64,000 bases of DNA, from positions 748,001 to 812,000 of the forward strand of contig NZ_CP137157.1 in NCBI RefSeq assembly GCF_040581405.1, given 5' to 3'. Under the pieces are notes generated by a model. That model did no database searches, was not told where the DNA came from, and saw only the letters and a program-made list of their open reading frames with translations. Positions 8,710 to 22,841 of the stretch are shown one piece after another. This DNA is from Komagataeibacter sucrofermentans DSM 15973. GTDB lineage: Bacteria > Pseudomonadota > Alphaproteobacteria > Acetobacterales > Acetobacteraceae. Each line of letters starts with the position of its first letter. Within the stretch, counting starts at the first letter, position 1. The translations under genes were made by a program, and so were the position numbers.

Positions 8710-9261
8710 GTGCTCGAACAGCGCCATGTTCAGGCACTGATCTGCGCTCCTTGTTTTTGAGGGCGTCTGCGCGGTGTTGATGCGTTCGCGATAACGATGC
8801 AATAAGGCCTCCGCAAACAGGCAGTTGTCTGCAGCGGTGCCGCCAACATGCCCGTCCTGACCGGAAAAAGGTTTTTGTATCGGTTCTTAGCGGGCATCCC
8901 GCAAATCATATCGCTGCATCAGTCCGTTCTCCCCAAAGCTGGTGAAACACGCTGCACACGCATCAAAAAAGCGTAACCTTCAAATACGCCACCGCTAACC
9001 GGGGACACGCCGCAGCGTGCGCTGGCGGAGTAGGCAGGGTTCCGTTATTGCCCTGCACCTTGTCTCATCCACACCCGAGATGAGCATATCGCGCTGGTCA
9101 ATAGCGGGAATAGTAAGGTCTACATATATAAATTTGGATTACATAATTTTACAAATTAAAAATAATTTCTCCTGCTTGTGGGATCTAATTTCCTTATGAT
9201 AAATAAAAGTACGTTTATAAAAAAATTATATTCATGAAAACAAAGGGGGGTGTGTATAATA
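8710..9261 (+). other. Long intergenic region, GC-rich then abruptly AT-rich
   Basis: No gene with protein-like sequence is visible on either strand. The first ~400 bases keep the ordinary GC content of the chromosome but contain only short frames. From about 9110 composition shifts sharply to A/T (for example ATATATAAATTTGG), leading into the transferase gene at 9262. The segment looks like the left junction of an acquired island. I found no recognisable integrase, insertion-sequence end or duplicated target. Confidence 0.6.
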
Positions 9262-10860
9262 ATGAATCTTGTTATTTTAACTAAACATATAAAAAACTTA
9301 ATAAGTGATAAAAGTAATATTTACATATTTTCTTTTTCCATCTTATTCTATTTCATTAACAAGCATGTGTCCCATCATGATGGATCGTATAAACCTATTC
9401 ATTTTGAAGATAAATATATTTTATTAATTTGTTTTCTTGCGGCAATGGGGAAAGTTGTTTCGTCAATAACGGTCCCATTAATTGTTATTTTTAGCTTACT
9501 TTATTACTATACCTCTTTGAGATATGGTCTTGTTACAAAATCCATGATGCAGGCTATCGCTGGCACGAATATTCATCAGGCATTATCGATGATGACCTCG
9601 GTTAATATATTAATGCCATTTGTTATCGTGGTTTTTGTTGCATTGCTGGTTTTTATAACATGGAAATGTAACCGCTTTCGTCCGTTGCTTCTGCTCGTTT
9701 CCATGTTAAGTATGGTTCATCCCTTATATTATGCATGGGAAAACGGTACAAGCATAAATAAAGAACGGAATAGGCACAATATTGTCGAGAGAGCCTATTA
9801 CCTCAAGCGGTTTATACCTGGCATCCTTGGGGAACTGATCTATTCGGTAGGCATGTGGTGTAGTCAGGAAAACCGTCCAGCCGTACCCCATACTAAAATA
9901 GATCCGGCAGTAATCGGTAAAAATGAGGGACGACGCAAAAACATTATTATGGTCATAGGGGAAAGCGCTTTTGCCAGTCGTCATACATATTATGGCTACA
10001 AAGCCGAGAATACGACCCCGAACATGCAGAAACTGATAAATGACAACAGGATATGTGTCCTGCCACACACTCATTCTGCCGCCAACATGACGCGCGAGGC
10101 CGTACCCATGCTCGTGTCATTTTTTGAGCCAGAGCATCAAGAGAAACTCTATTCAGAAAAGAATATCATCGAACTTGCCAAAGATAATGGTTACAAAACA
10201 TTCTGGATTGCCTCTCAGCCAGGGCGGGGTGAATATTCGCGAACCTTTGGATATATTTCTGAATTCAGTGATTATGTAACGCGGCAAGACTATAATAACG
10301 CTGTCAGTCATGTGACGTGGCGAGATGAATCCCTGTTGCCTGTAGTAAAGGAAAAATTTGGCGAGCAGGTTGATAAAAAGTTTTTTGTCATACATCTCAT
10401 GGGTAGTCATGAGAGCTACGCCGATGACCGCACGCAGGAAGATATAGACAGCCTGCCTCATGCCGATCCGTATGATCAGAGCATTCACCGGACAGACCGG
10501 ATCCTGCAGCAGATCATTGATATGGCGGATAAAAAACTGGGTGAATACACACTCATCTATATATCCGACCATGGTGAAATTGTTAATCAGGGGCATGGCA
10601 TACAGTTTGGTGGCTATGACCAATATATGATTCCGGCATTCATAATAGATAAAAATAATGAATATTGTAAAACAGCCAACGACATGCGTAATTATGAAAA
10701 TTACTATACGTCTCTTTTCACAAAATATCTGGTTCTCGACATGCTGGGCTATAATGTAGATTCAAAATACATTGAACATATCAAAAGTAATGATGTTGTT
10801 TTGCATTCTGATGGGGAAGTATATAACTACAAGGATATACCTCAGCCACCGGCTCATTAA
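9262..10860 (+). CDS. Phosphoethanolamine transferase-like membrane protein (sulfatase fold)
   Basis: A 532-residue protein with about five N-terminal membrane segments (residues ~20-155) and a C-terminal alkaline-phosphatase/sulfatase-fold domain. The nucleophile motif is IMVIGESAFASRH, with Ser (about residue 235) where EptA/MCR enzymes have Thr. A downstream GYKAENTTPN and the metal ligands in YISDHGEIV agree with the family, which transfers phosphoethanolamine from phosphatidylethanolamine to lipid A, core sugars or glucans. GGGGGG lies 11 bases upstream of the ATG. Codon use is AT-rich and Asn/Lys/Ile-rich, unlike every neighbour, so the gene is probably horizontally acquired. A related sulfatase or OpgE/EptC-type role is possible; the acceptor cannot be told. 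Confidence 0.85.
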   Translation: MNLVILTKHIKNLISDKSNIYIFSFSILFYFINKHVSHHDGSYKPIHFEDKYILLICFLAAMGKVVSSITVPLIVIFSLLYYYTSLRYGLVTKSMMQAIAGTNIHQALSMMTSVNILMPFVIVVFVALLVFITWKCNRFRPLLLLVSMLSMVHPLYYAWENGTSINKERNRHNIVERAYYLKRFIPGILGELIYSVGMWCSQENRPAVPHTKIDPAVIGKNEGRRKNIIMVIGESAFASRHTYYGYKAENTTPNMQKLINDNRICVLPHTHSAANMTREAVPMLVSFFEPEHQEKLYSEKNIIELAKDNGYKTFWIASQPGRGEYSRTFGYISEFSDYVTRQDYNNAVSHVTWRDESLLPVVKEKFGEQVDKKFFVIHLMGSHESYADDRTQEDIDSLPHADPYDQSIHRTDRILQQIIDMADKKLGEYTLIYISDHGEIVNQGHGIQFGGYDQYMIPAFIIDKNNEYCKTANDMRNYENYYTSLFTKYLVLDMLGYNVDSKYIEHIKSNDVVLHSDGEVYNYKDIPQPPAH

Positions 10861-10900
10861 TTATTCGATCATCGAAAATAATAGGCTATATTTTTTTTCT

Positions 10901-10929
10901 CACTGTAGGCGCTTGGTGCGCCTACAGTG
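10901..10929 (+). terminator. Perfect 12-bp hairpin after the transferase gene
   Basis: CACTGTAGGCGC and GCGCCTACAGTG form a perfect 12-bp stem with the loop TTGGT, 40 bases after the transferase stop. It is preceded, not followed, by a run of eight T, so it is not a textbook Rho-independent terminator in either direction. A transcript-end or boundary structure is the likeliest role. Confidence 0.5.
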
Positions 10930-11039
10930 GAAGCTATTCGTTATTTAGGTATGTAAGATTGTATATTATAGAGTGATTTTACAATCGTCATAATCCGCGA
11001 TGACGGATTGAAGTGAATTGCACAGCATGTTTCCGGCCC

Positions 11040-11063
11040 GTGCGGCGCTCAGGCGCGCCGCAC
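11040..11063 (-). terminator. Hairpin spanning the ilvA stop codon
   Basis: GTGCGGCGC (11040-11048) pairs perfectly with GCGCCGCAC (11055-11063) around the 6-base loop that contains the ilvA stop. There is no T-run on the reverse strand, so terminator function is tentative. Confidence 0.35.
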
Positions 11064-12245
11064 GATATAGGTCTTGGCCAGTTCAGCTTCGAGTGCCCGG
11101 GCATGCTCGGGGTCACGCGCCTCGATCATCACTTCAAGCTCGGCGGCCTGCACGCTGGGCGTGGTGAACAGGCGTTGATGCGAGACCTCGATGATGTTGC
11201 CGCCCTCATCGCCTATCTTGCGCGAGATGTCGGCCAGCACGCCGGGGCGGTCGGGAATCTCCATCTTCAGGCACAAAAGCCGTCCGTCGCGCAGCAGCGA
11301 GCGCAGCAGGGTGTTGGCCAGGATGCGGCTGTCGATGTTACCGCCCGTAATGGGCAGCGCCACGCGCTTGCCCCGGAACAGTTCAGGGTAGGTCAGCACG
11401 GCGGCAAGGGCTGTAGCCCCCGCGCCCTCGCTCACCTGCTTGGCCCCTTCAGCCAGCATGGTGATAGCGGTCTCGATCGCGCTTTCCGGCACGACCAGCA
11501 CGCTGGAGACGAGTTCCCGAATGATCTCGAGCGGCTGGCGGCCGATCTGCAGCACCGCAATGCCCTCGGCGATGGTGGCACCGCCCGGCGGCATCACCTC
11601 ATCACCGGGAAAGCCGGAGAGCGAGGAGAAGTTTTCCACCTGCACGCCAATGATGTCCATGCCCGGCTGGAGCGCGCGCCCGGCCACGGCACAGCCCGAA
11701 AGCAGGCCACCGCCGCCAATGGGGCAGACGAATGTGTCAAGCGGACCCGCATCCTCGAACAGTTCGAGCGCAAACGTGCCCTGTCCGGCCATGACCTCGG
11801 GGTCGTCATAGGGGTGCACGAACACGCGCCCCTCGCGCTGGCACAGCATGTTGGCATGTGCCGTGGCTTCGGCGAAGTTGTCGCCTTCAAGCACCACGGT
11901 GGCGCCCCAGGCGGCGGTGCGCGTAACCTTGGCGGCAGGCGTGAAGCGCGGCATGACAATCACCGCGTCAATGCCGAGCAGCGAGGCATGGCGGGCCACG
12001 CCCTGCGCGTGGTTGCCTGCTGATACGGTAATCACGCCGCGTTCACGCTCACGCGGGGTGAGCAGGGCGAGCTTGTTGGCCGCCCCGCGCTCCTTGAACG
12101 AGCCGACCGCCTGCAGGTTATCGAGCTTGAGCACGATATCCGCGCCGGTCGCGCGCGAGAGGGTCTGGCACGGTATGGTGGGCGTGTGCAGCACGCGCCC
12201 CTTTATCCGCTTTGCGGCGGCGGTGATATCTTCAAGCGTGATCAC
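11049..12245 (-). CDS. ilvA: Threonine ammonia-lyase with C-terminal ACT domain
   Basis: A 398-residue PLP enzyme deaminating threonine to 2-oxobutyrate, the entry to isoleucine synthesis. The Schiff-base lysine is Lys51 in VGSFKERGA, and the PLP phosphate loop is PIGGGGLLSG (~residue 180). After the catalytic domain, residues ~325-398 (EIPDRPGVLADISRKIGDEG) form a single ACT domain. This makes it the shorter form rather than the E. coli IlvA with two ACT-like domains; a catabolic TdcB-like role is also possible. It starts 11 bases after the greA stop, implying co-transcription with greA. Start ATG at 12245. Confidence 0.92.
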   Translation of the reverse strand: MITLEDITAAAKRIKGRVLHTPTIPCQTLSRATGADIVLKLDNLQAVGSFKERGAANKLALLTPRERERGVITVSAGNHAQGVARHASLLGIDAVIVMPRFTPAAKVTRTAAWGATVVLEGDNFAEATAHANMLCQREGRVFVHPYDDPEVMAGQGTFALELFEDAGPLDTFVCPIGGGGLLSGCAVAGRALQPGMDIIGVQVENFSSLSGFPGDEVMPPGGATIAEGIAVLQIGRQPLEIIRELVSSVLVVPESAIETAITMLAEGAKQVSEGAGATALAAVLTYPELFRGKRVALPITGGNIDSRILANTLLRSLLRDGRLLCLKMEIPDRPGVLADISRKIGDEGGNIIEVSHQRLFTTPSVQAAELEVMIEARDPEHARALEAELAKTYIVRRA

Positions 12246-12256
12246 GGGTTTATGGC

Positions 12257-12730
12257 CTAGCCGTAGGTAACTTCCAGGATTTCGTAGGTCCGGTCGCCGC
12301 CGGGGGCGGGCACGGACACGCTGTCGCCCACGCTCTTGCCAATCAGCGACTTGGCCAGCGGCGAGGAGATGGACAGAAGCCCCTGCTTGATGTCGGCCTC
12401 GTACACGCCCACGATCTGGTAGGTGGCTTCCTTGTCGGTTTCCTCATCCACCAGCTTCACGCGCGCGCCGAATTTGACCTGATCGCCCGAGAGCGAGGCC
12501 GGGTCGATCACCTCCACGGAGGAGACGATTTCCTCAAGTTCCTGAATGCGGCCTTCGGTAAAGGGCTGGCGCTCACGCGCGGCATGGTATTCCGCGTTTT
12601 CCGAAAGGTCGCCATGGCTCCGCGCTTCGGCAATGGCGCGTATGATCGCGGGGCGTTCTTCACTCTTGAGCTTGCGCAGTTCGTCTTCAAGCCGTTCGAG
12701 CCCGGGGGCTGTCATCGGAAATTTCTGCAA
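12257..12730 (-). CDS. greA: Transcription elongation factor GreA
   Basis: A 157-residue factor that rescues backtracked RNA polymerase by stimulating transcript cleavage. The N-terminal coiled coil (residues ~10-75, with AIAEARSHGDLSENAEYHAA carrying the acidic tip) and the C-terminal FKBP-like domain (GKSVGDSVSVPAPGG) are both present. The start is a TTG at 12730: the resulting MQKFPMT aligns with the E. coli GreA start MQAIPMT, and GGGGAC lies just upstream. The ATG five codons later would remove conserved residues. It follows carB across a long hairpin and is followed closely by ilvA. Confidence 0.95.
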   Translation of the reverse strand: MQKFPMTAPGLERLEDELRKLKSEERPAIIRAIAEARSHGDLSENAEYHAARERQPFTEGRIQELEEIVSSVEVIDPASLSGDQVKFGARVKLVDEETDKEATYQIVGVYEADIKQGLLSISSPLAKSLIGKSVGDSVSVPAPGGDRTYEILEVTYG

Positions 12731-12805
12731 GGTTTGTCCCCGAGGTGAAGGTCAGTTTCCGCAACTGACGGTTGGTTGCTGTGTCCGGGCATATCGCCAG
12801 TAATA

Positions 12806-12853
12806 CAACGCGGGTAGCCTGCCAGCCCAGGGACCGGCAGACCACCCGCGTTG
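12806..12853 (-). terminator. Long hairpin between carB and greA
   Basis: CAACGCGGGT (12806-12815) pairs perfectly with ACCCGCGTTG (12844-12853). Inside, CTGCC pairs with GGCAG across a small internal loop. On the reverse strand it begins 11 bases after the carB stop and precedes greA by about 75 bases. It lacks a clear T-run, so partial termination or RNA processing of a carAB-greA transcript is possible. Confidence 0.5.
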
Positions 12854-12864
12854 TGGCGATGCGC

Positions 12865-16119
<3,255 letters not shown>

Positions 16120-16132
16120 GTCGGGTCGGCTT

Positions 16133-17530
16133 TCACGCGGTCTTGGTTGTGGTGTCGATCAGATCGACAAAACGGCGGAACAGGTAGTGGCTGTCTGACG
16201 GGCCGGGGCTGGCCTCGGGGTGGTACTGCACCGAGAAGGCCGGGTAGCGGCTGGTGGCGATGCCCTCGTTCGAGCCGTCAAACAGGCTGGTATGGGTGGC
16301 GCGCACATCGGCGGGCAGCGATTTGTCATCCACCGCGAAACCGTGGTTCTGGCTGGTGATTTCCACCTTGCCGGTTTCAAGGTCCTTGACCGGCTGGTTC
16401 GCCCCACGGTGGCCACGTGCCAGCTTGTAGGTTTTCGCGCCAAGCGCCAGGGCCAGAAGCTGGTGGCCAAGGCAGATGCCGAATACCGGCTTGCCGGCCT
16501 CCAGCACGCCCTTGATGGCGGGCACGGCATAGGCGGCGGTTGCCGCCGGGTCGCCCGGCCCGTTGGACAGGAACACGCCCGCAGGGTCGAGTGCCAGGAT
16601 TTCCTCGGCGGTCGCGGTGGCGGGCACCACGGTCACGTCGCAGCCAGCCGAGGCGAGGCAGCGCAGGATGTTGCGCTTGGCTCCGTAATCAACGGCCACC
16701 ACCTTGCGGCGCTTGGCGGGCAGGGGGGCTGTGCCATGCGGCCACTGCCACACGCCTTCGCTCCAGCCATAGGGCTTGGCACAGGTCACTTCACGCGCAA
16801 GATCCATGCTCTCCAGCCCCGGCCAGGCGCGGGCCTGGGCCTGCAGGGCGGGGATGTCGAATTTGCCATCTGCCGGGTAGGCCACGATGGCCGTCTGCGG
16901 ACCACCTTCGCGGATGCGGCGCGTAATGGCGCGGGTGTCGATGCCGCAGATGCCCGGCACGTTCTGCGCCCTGAGCCACGCGTCGAGCGATTCGGTCGCG
17001 CGCCAGTTGGCGGGCGCGGTCAGGTCTTCCTTCACCACCAGCGCGCGGGCGTTGATGGCGGTGGCTTCATCATCCTCCGGCGTGGTGCCGGTATTGCCGA
17101 TATGGGGAAAGGTGAACGTGATGATCTGGCCTGCAAAGGACGGGTCGGTCAGCGTTTCCTGGTAGCCGGTCATGCCGGTGGAAAAGCAGATCTCGCCCAG
17201 CGCGCGCTCCGTGCTGTACGCGCCGAATCCGCGCCCCCACAGGATGGTGCCATCGGCCAGGATCAGGGCGGCTGTCGCAGCTTTGGGCCTTTCGGCCGGT
17301 GCGATCGGGTTTGACGTGCTCATCGGGGGCTCCGGTCGGTCGGATTCTGTATCGGGTTGCAGGTCGGACAGTGACAGGCCGGTGGCGCGCAGCACGGTGG
17401 TCCAGTGCTTGGGCGGAATGGCGCGGGCCTGCCGCCATTTGCGAATGGCCTCGGTGCTGACGCCAGCCAGCTTCGCGGCCTGTTCGGCCCCGCCAAGGCG
17501 TTCGATAATACTTTCTATCGTCATCGGCAT
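16133..17530 (-). CDS. carA: Carbamoyl-phosphate synthase small subunit with N-terminal Cro-like HTH extension
   Basis: Read from the ATG at 17530 (AAGGGA ~9 bases upstream) the protein has 465 residues. Residues 70-465 are a complete CarA: the amidotransferase nucleophile is in [15 protein letters not shown] and its His-Glu partners in [11 protein letters not shown]; it supplies ammonia to CarB. Residues 1-57 form a Cro/YdaS-like helix-turn-helix (helix 2 AEQAAKLAG at 15-23, recognition helix [11 protein letters not shown] at 26-36), joined by an acidic, proline-rich linker. No stop separates the two parts. An internal ATG at 17323 has its own GGAG, so a 396-residue CarA alone could also be made. 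Paired dyads upstream suggest autoregulation. Confidence 0.9.
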   Translation of the reverse strand: MPMTIESIIERLGGAEQAAKLAGVSTEAIRKWRQARAIPPKHWTTVLRATGLSLSDLQPDTESDRPEPPMSTSNPIAPAERPKAATAALILADGTILWGRGFGAYSTERALGEICFSTGMTGYQETLTDPSFAGQIITFTFPHIGNTGTTPEDDEATAINARALVVKEDLTAPANWRATESLDAWLRAQNVPGICGIDTRAITRRIREGGPQTAIVAYPADGKFDIPALQAQARAWPGLESMDLAREVTCAKPYGWSEGVWQWPHGTAPLPAKRRKVVAVDYGAKRNILRCLASAGCDVTVVPATATAEEILALDPAGVFLSNGPGDPAATAAYAVPAIKGVLEAGKPVFGICLGHQLLALALGAKTYKLARGHRGANQPVKDLETGKVEITSQNHGFAVDDKSLPADVRATHTSLFDGSNEGIATSRYPAFSVQYHPEASPGPSDSHYLFRRFVDLIDTTTKTA

Positions 17531-17579
17531 TGGATGATGTCCCTTCCGGGAGTATTGCCTAACAGCGTCTCTGGTAATT

Positions 17580-17594
17580 GGGAAGAAAATTCCC
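17580..17594. promoter_or_regulatory. Dyad operator candidate 1 (GGGAA-N5-TTCCC)
   Basis: GGGAAGAAAATTCCC lies in the divergent carA/yqeY promoter region, 50 bases upstream of the carA ATG. It shares arm sequence, spacing and the flanking ATT with a second copy 38 bases away. The adjacent gene encodes an HTH domain, the natural candidate to bind it. Confidence 0.65.
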
Positions 17595-17617
17595 ACATAT
17601 CCTTACACCGAGACATT

Positions 17618-17632
17618 GGGAAAATTATTCCC
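17618..17632. promoter_or_regulatory. Dyad operator candidate 2 (GGGAA-N5-TTCCC)
   Basis: GGGAAAATTATTCCC repeats the arms and 5-base spacer of the dyad at 17580 with a different spacer sequence. Centres are 38 bases apart. It ends 51 bases before the yqeY start, so a protein bound here could affect both divergent genes. Confidence 0.65.
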
Positions 17633-17682
17633 GGCATGCAAGGGGGCATCGTGCCCTCCCGCCGGGCAGAGGAGTTGACAGC

Positions 17683-18141
17683 ATGTCCCTGCGCGCACGT
17701 TTCATGGATGACCTGAAAACCGCCATGAAGGCTGGCCAGAGCGAAAAGGTCGGCACCATCCGCATGATTACGGCAAAGCTGAAGGATGTCGATATCGCAG
17801 GTCGCGCCAAGGGCGAGGACCAGGTGAGCGATGAGGCCGTGATTTCCATGCTGCGCGGCATGATCAAGTCCCGCACGGAATCGGCGGCGATGTACATCAA
17901 GGGCGGCCGCCCCGAACTGGCCGACAAGGAAGAGGCCGAGATCGCCATCATCCGCGACTACCTGCCCCCCGATCTCGATGACGCCACCATCGAGGCCGCC
18001 GTGCGCGAAGCCATCGAGCGCACCGATGCCACCTCCATGAAGGACATGGGCAAGGTCATGGCGGCGCTGAAGGAGCAGTTTGGCGCGGCGCTGAACCCGG
18101 CCAGCGCCTCCGCCGTGGTGCGCGCGCGGCTCTCGGCCTGA
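17683..18141 (+). CDS. yqeY: GatB/YqeY domain protein
   Basis: A 152-residue protein consisting only of the helical YqeY domain that also forms the tail of the amidotransferase subunit GatB. Sequence such as AMKAGQSEKVGTIRMITAKL and AEIAIIRDYLPPDLDDATIE is diagnostic. Stand-alone YqeY is thought to bind tRNA, but its function is not established. The start at 17683 has GAGGAG 7 bases upstream. It is the first gene of the yqeY-dnaG-rpoD block and is 21 bases from dnaG. Its promoter region holds the twin dyads shared with carA. Confidence 0.9.
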   Translation: MSLRARFMDDLKTAMKAGQSEKVGTIRMITAKLKDVDIAGRAKGEDQVSDEAVISMLRGMIKSRTESAAMYIKGGRPELADKEEAEIAIIRDYLPPDLDDATIEAAVREAIERTDATSMKDMGKVMAALKEQFGAALNPASASAVVRARLSA

Positions 18142-18162
18142 TCGCGCCGGAGCCCGGTTACG

Positions 18163-19956
18163 ATGGCGCTTGACCCCGCATTCCTTGACGAACTGCGTGC
18201 CCGCACGCCCATCGCCCCCGTGATCGGGCGGCGCACCAAGCTGGTGCGCTCGGGGAAATACTGGAAGGCATGCTGCCCCTTCCACGGGGAAAAGACGCCA
18301 TCGTTCTACATTTATGATGACCACTACCACTGCTTTGGCTGCCAGGCGCATGGCGATGTCATCAGCTTTGTCATGCAGAGCGAGGGCCGCTCCTTCCCCG
18401 AGGCGGTGGAGGAACTGGCCACGGCAGCGGGCATGGAAATGCCCAGGCCCGACCCGGTGCAGCGCGAACGCGCCGAGCAGGCCCGCACGCTGGGCGATGT
18501 GCTCGAGGCCGTGCAGCAGTCATGGCAGCGCAGGCTGTATGAGCCGGAGGGGCGCGAGGGGCTGGCCTACCTCCACGGCCGTGGCCTGACCGATGAGACC
18601 ATCGCTGGCTTCGGCCTGGGCTGGTCGGGGGCCGGACGGGGCGAACTGGTGGCCGAAATGGCCAAGCTCGACATCACGCCCGCCATGTTGCGTGATGCAG
18701 GGGTCATGCGCGCTGATGAAAGTGGCGCCCCCCAGCGTGAACTGTTCTTCAACCGCGTGACCTTTCCCATCCGCGACCGGCGTGGGCGGCTGGTCTCGTT
18801 TGGCGGGCGCATTCTGGGCAATGGCCAGCCCAAATACCTCAACGGGCCGGAGACCGCGGTCTTCTCCAAGCGCCGGGTGCTGTTCGGCCTCGACCGCGCG
18901 CGCGAGGGCGTGCGTGGCAGCGGGGCAGGGGCGGAACTGCTGGTGGTTGAAGGCTACATGGATGTGATTGCGCTGCATCAGGCAGGTTTTCATGGCGCGG
19001 TCGCCCCGCTGGGCACGGCGCTCACCACCGAGCAGCTCGAGGCGCTGTGGCAGGTCGCACCCGCGCCGGTGCTGTGCTTCGATGGCGATGGCGCGGGCCA
19101 GCGCGCGGCGGTGAAGGCGGCGGAAACCGCCCTGCCGCTGCTCAATGTCGAGCGCACGCTGCGCTTTTGTACCCTGCCCGAAGGCGAAGACCCCGACAGC
19201 CTCGTGCGCCGCCATGGCAGTGCCGCCATGGCCGCCATGATCGAGGGCGCGCGCCCGATGGGGCAGGTGCTGTTCGGGCTGATGAGCGAGGGCGTGCGCG
19301 ACCCCGGCCCCGAGCAGCGCGCGGCCCTGCGGCGCAAGCTCGTGGCGGTGGCGGCCCTCATACCCGACAAGACGCTGGCCGCCGAATACCGCTCGACCCT
19401 GCTTGACAGCTTTTTCCAGACCTTCCGCCGCGATGGGCGCGGCGGCACGAAAAGGGTGCCCGTGGCCACCGCGCCGGTCGCCCCCATGGCCGCCGACCTG
19501 CAGCGCCAGTGCATTCTCAGCGCCATCCTGCTCGAACAGCCCCGCGTGCTCGATGCGGTGCAGGATGCCTATTGCCGCCTTGAACTCCCCCCCGATCTCG
19601 CGGCCCTGCGCGAGGAACTGCTTGAGCTATATGACCGCAATGGCGAACTGCCCGATGCGGATGAACTCGCAGCCCGGCTGGCGGCCGCAGGCCTGGCCGA
19701 TGTGCGCCAGCGCGTGGACGCCACCCGCGGGCGGCGCGGTGTTGCGGCGGATGCCGACCTGTTCGACACCGACCCCGTGCAGGAGTGGTGGCATTTCTAC
19801 GCCCTGCTTGACGTGGAGCGGTTCGCCGCCGAACTGCGCGCCGATACCGAGCGCCTGTGCGCGGGCACGCCCGATGAGGCGGAATGGAACAGCCTGCGCA
19901 CCCGCCTCATCGCCCTCGACGCCCTGCGTCGCGGTGGTGACGAGGAGGAGGAATGA
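18163..19956 (+). CDS. dnaG: DNA primase
   Basis: A 597-residue primase making RNA primers for replication. The N-terminal CHC2 zinc motif (CCPFHGEKTPSF ... HCFGCQAHGD, residues ~38-66) is followed by the TOPRIM catalytic core, with the acidic site VVEGYMDVIALHQAG (~residue 265) and CFDGDGAGQRAA (~306). The C-terminal ~150 residues form the DnaB-interaction region. The ATG at 18163 is 21 bases after yqeY. It is part of the macromolecular-synthesis block with rpoD 219 bases downstream. Confidence 0.96.
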   Translation: MALDPAFLDELRARTPIAPVIGRRTKLVRSGKYWKACCPFHGEKTPSFYIYDDHYHCFGCQAHGDVISFVMQSEGRSFPEAVEELATAAGMEMPRPDPVQRERAEQARTLGDVLEAVQQSWQRRLYEPEGREGLAYLHGRGLTDETIAGFGLGWSGAGRGELVAEMAKLDITPAMLRDAGVMRADESGAPQRELFFNRVTFPIRDRRGRLVSFGGRILGNGQPKYLNGPETAVFSKRRVLFGLDRAREGVRGSGAGAELLVVEGYMDVIALHQAGFHGAVAPLGTALTTEQLEALWQVAPAPVLCFDGDGAGQRAAVKAAETALPLLNVERTLRFCTLPEGEDPDSLVRRHGSAAMAAMIEGARPMGQVLFGLMSEGVRDPGPEQRAALRRKLVAVAALIPDKTLAAEYRSTLLDSFFQTFRRDGRGGTKRVPVATAPVAPMAADLQRQCILSAILLEQPRVLDAVQDAYCRLELPPDLAALREELLELYDRNGELPDADELAARLAAAGLADVRQRVDATRGRRGVAADADLFDTDPVQEWWHFYALLDVERFAAELRADTERLCAGTPDEAEWNSLRTRLIALDALRRGGDEEEE

Positions 19957-20175
19957 GGCGGAAAATGGGCCGATTGAATGAAATGGAGGGCGCGTGCCCT
20001 TGACTTCGACCATGTTATCGACCACCTGCACCAGACAAATGCAGATGAAAACGGTATGATTGGCCGTATCCTGTCCCGCTGCGCGAAGGGGACGGGGAAA
20101 GGGCGCGGCCCCTGTGCGCGGGCTGGTTTGGGCGCACGCGTGTAAACGGATTTGCTGGGTAGGGATTGATCGGGC

Positions 20176-22332
<2,157 letters not shown>

Positions 22333-22841
22333 TGCGGTGGGGCAGGATTACTGCTGGTGGCTGCGCCGCGTCATGCCCGATGCCGAGCTTGCCCGCCTGC
22401 TCTCGGGCCCCGGCATTGCCGTGCATGTGCTTTATGATGGCGATGAGCCTGCCGGTTTCTGCGAACTCGACAGCCGTTACGGGCCTGATGTCAATATCGC
22501 CTATTTCGGCCTGCTGCCTGCCTGGATCGGGCGCGGGGTGGGGCAGGCCTTCCTGCACAACATGGTGGTGCGGGCCTGGGGGCTGCGGCCTGCCGTGCTC
22601 AGGGTCAATACCTGCTCGGCCGATCATCCGCGCGCCCTGCCCAATTACCTGCGGGCGGGCTTTCGCAAGGTGCGCACCCTGCATGAGATCTGGACCATTC
22701 CGCATGCGCTCGGCCTTGTGCCGCCCGCGCGGCTGCGGCTGGCCTGAATGCAGGTATGCGCATCAAAACAGCATCTCAGATATTGTTATAACACGAAACC
22801 GTTACCATCTCCTTCTTGTTGCCATAATTGGAGAGAGGGAA

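Noticed and set aside
8720-9000. Possible insertion-sequence remnant next to upp
   Set aside because: Translated in several frames, I could not recognise any transposase piece, terminal repeat or target duplication.
9017-9199. 60-codon open frame upstream of the transferase gene
   Set aside because: Crosses the composition boundary, lacks a ribosome site and has no protein-like pattern.
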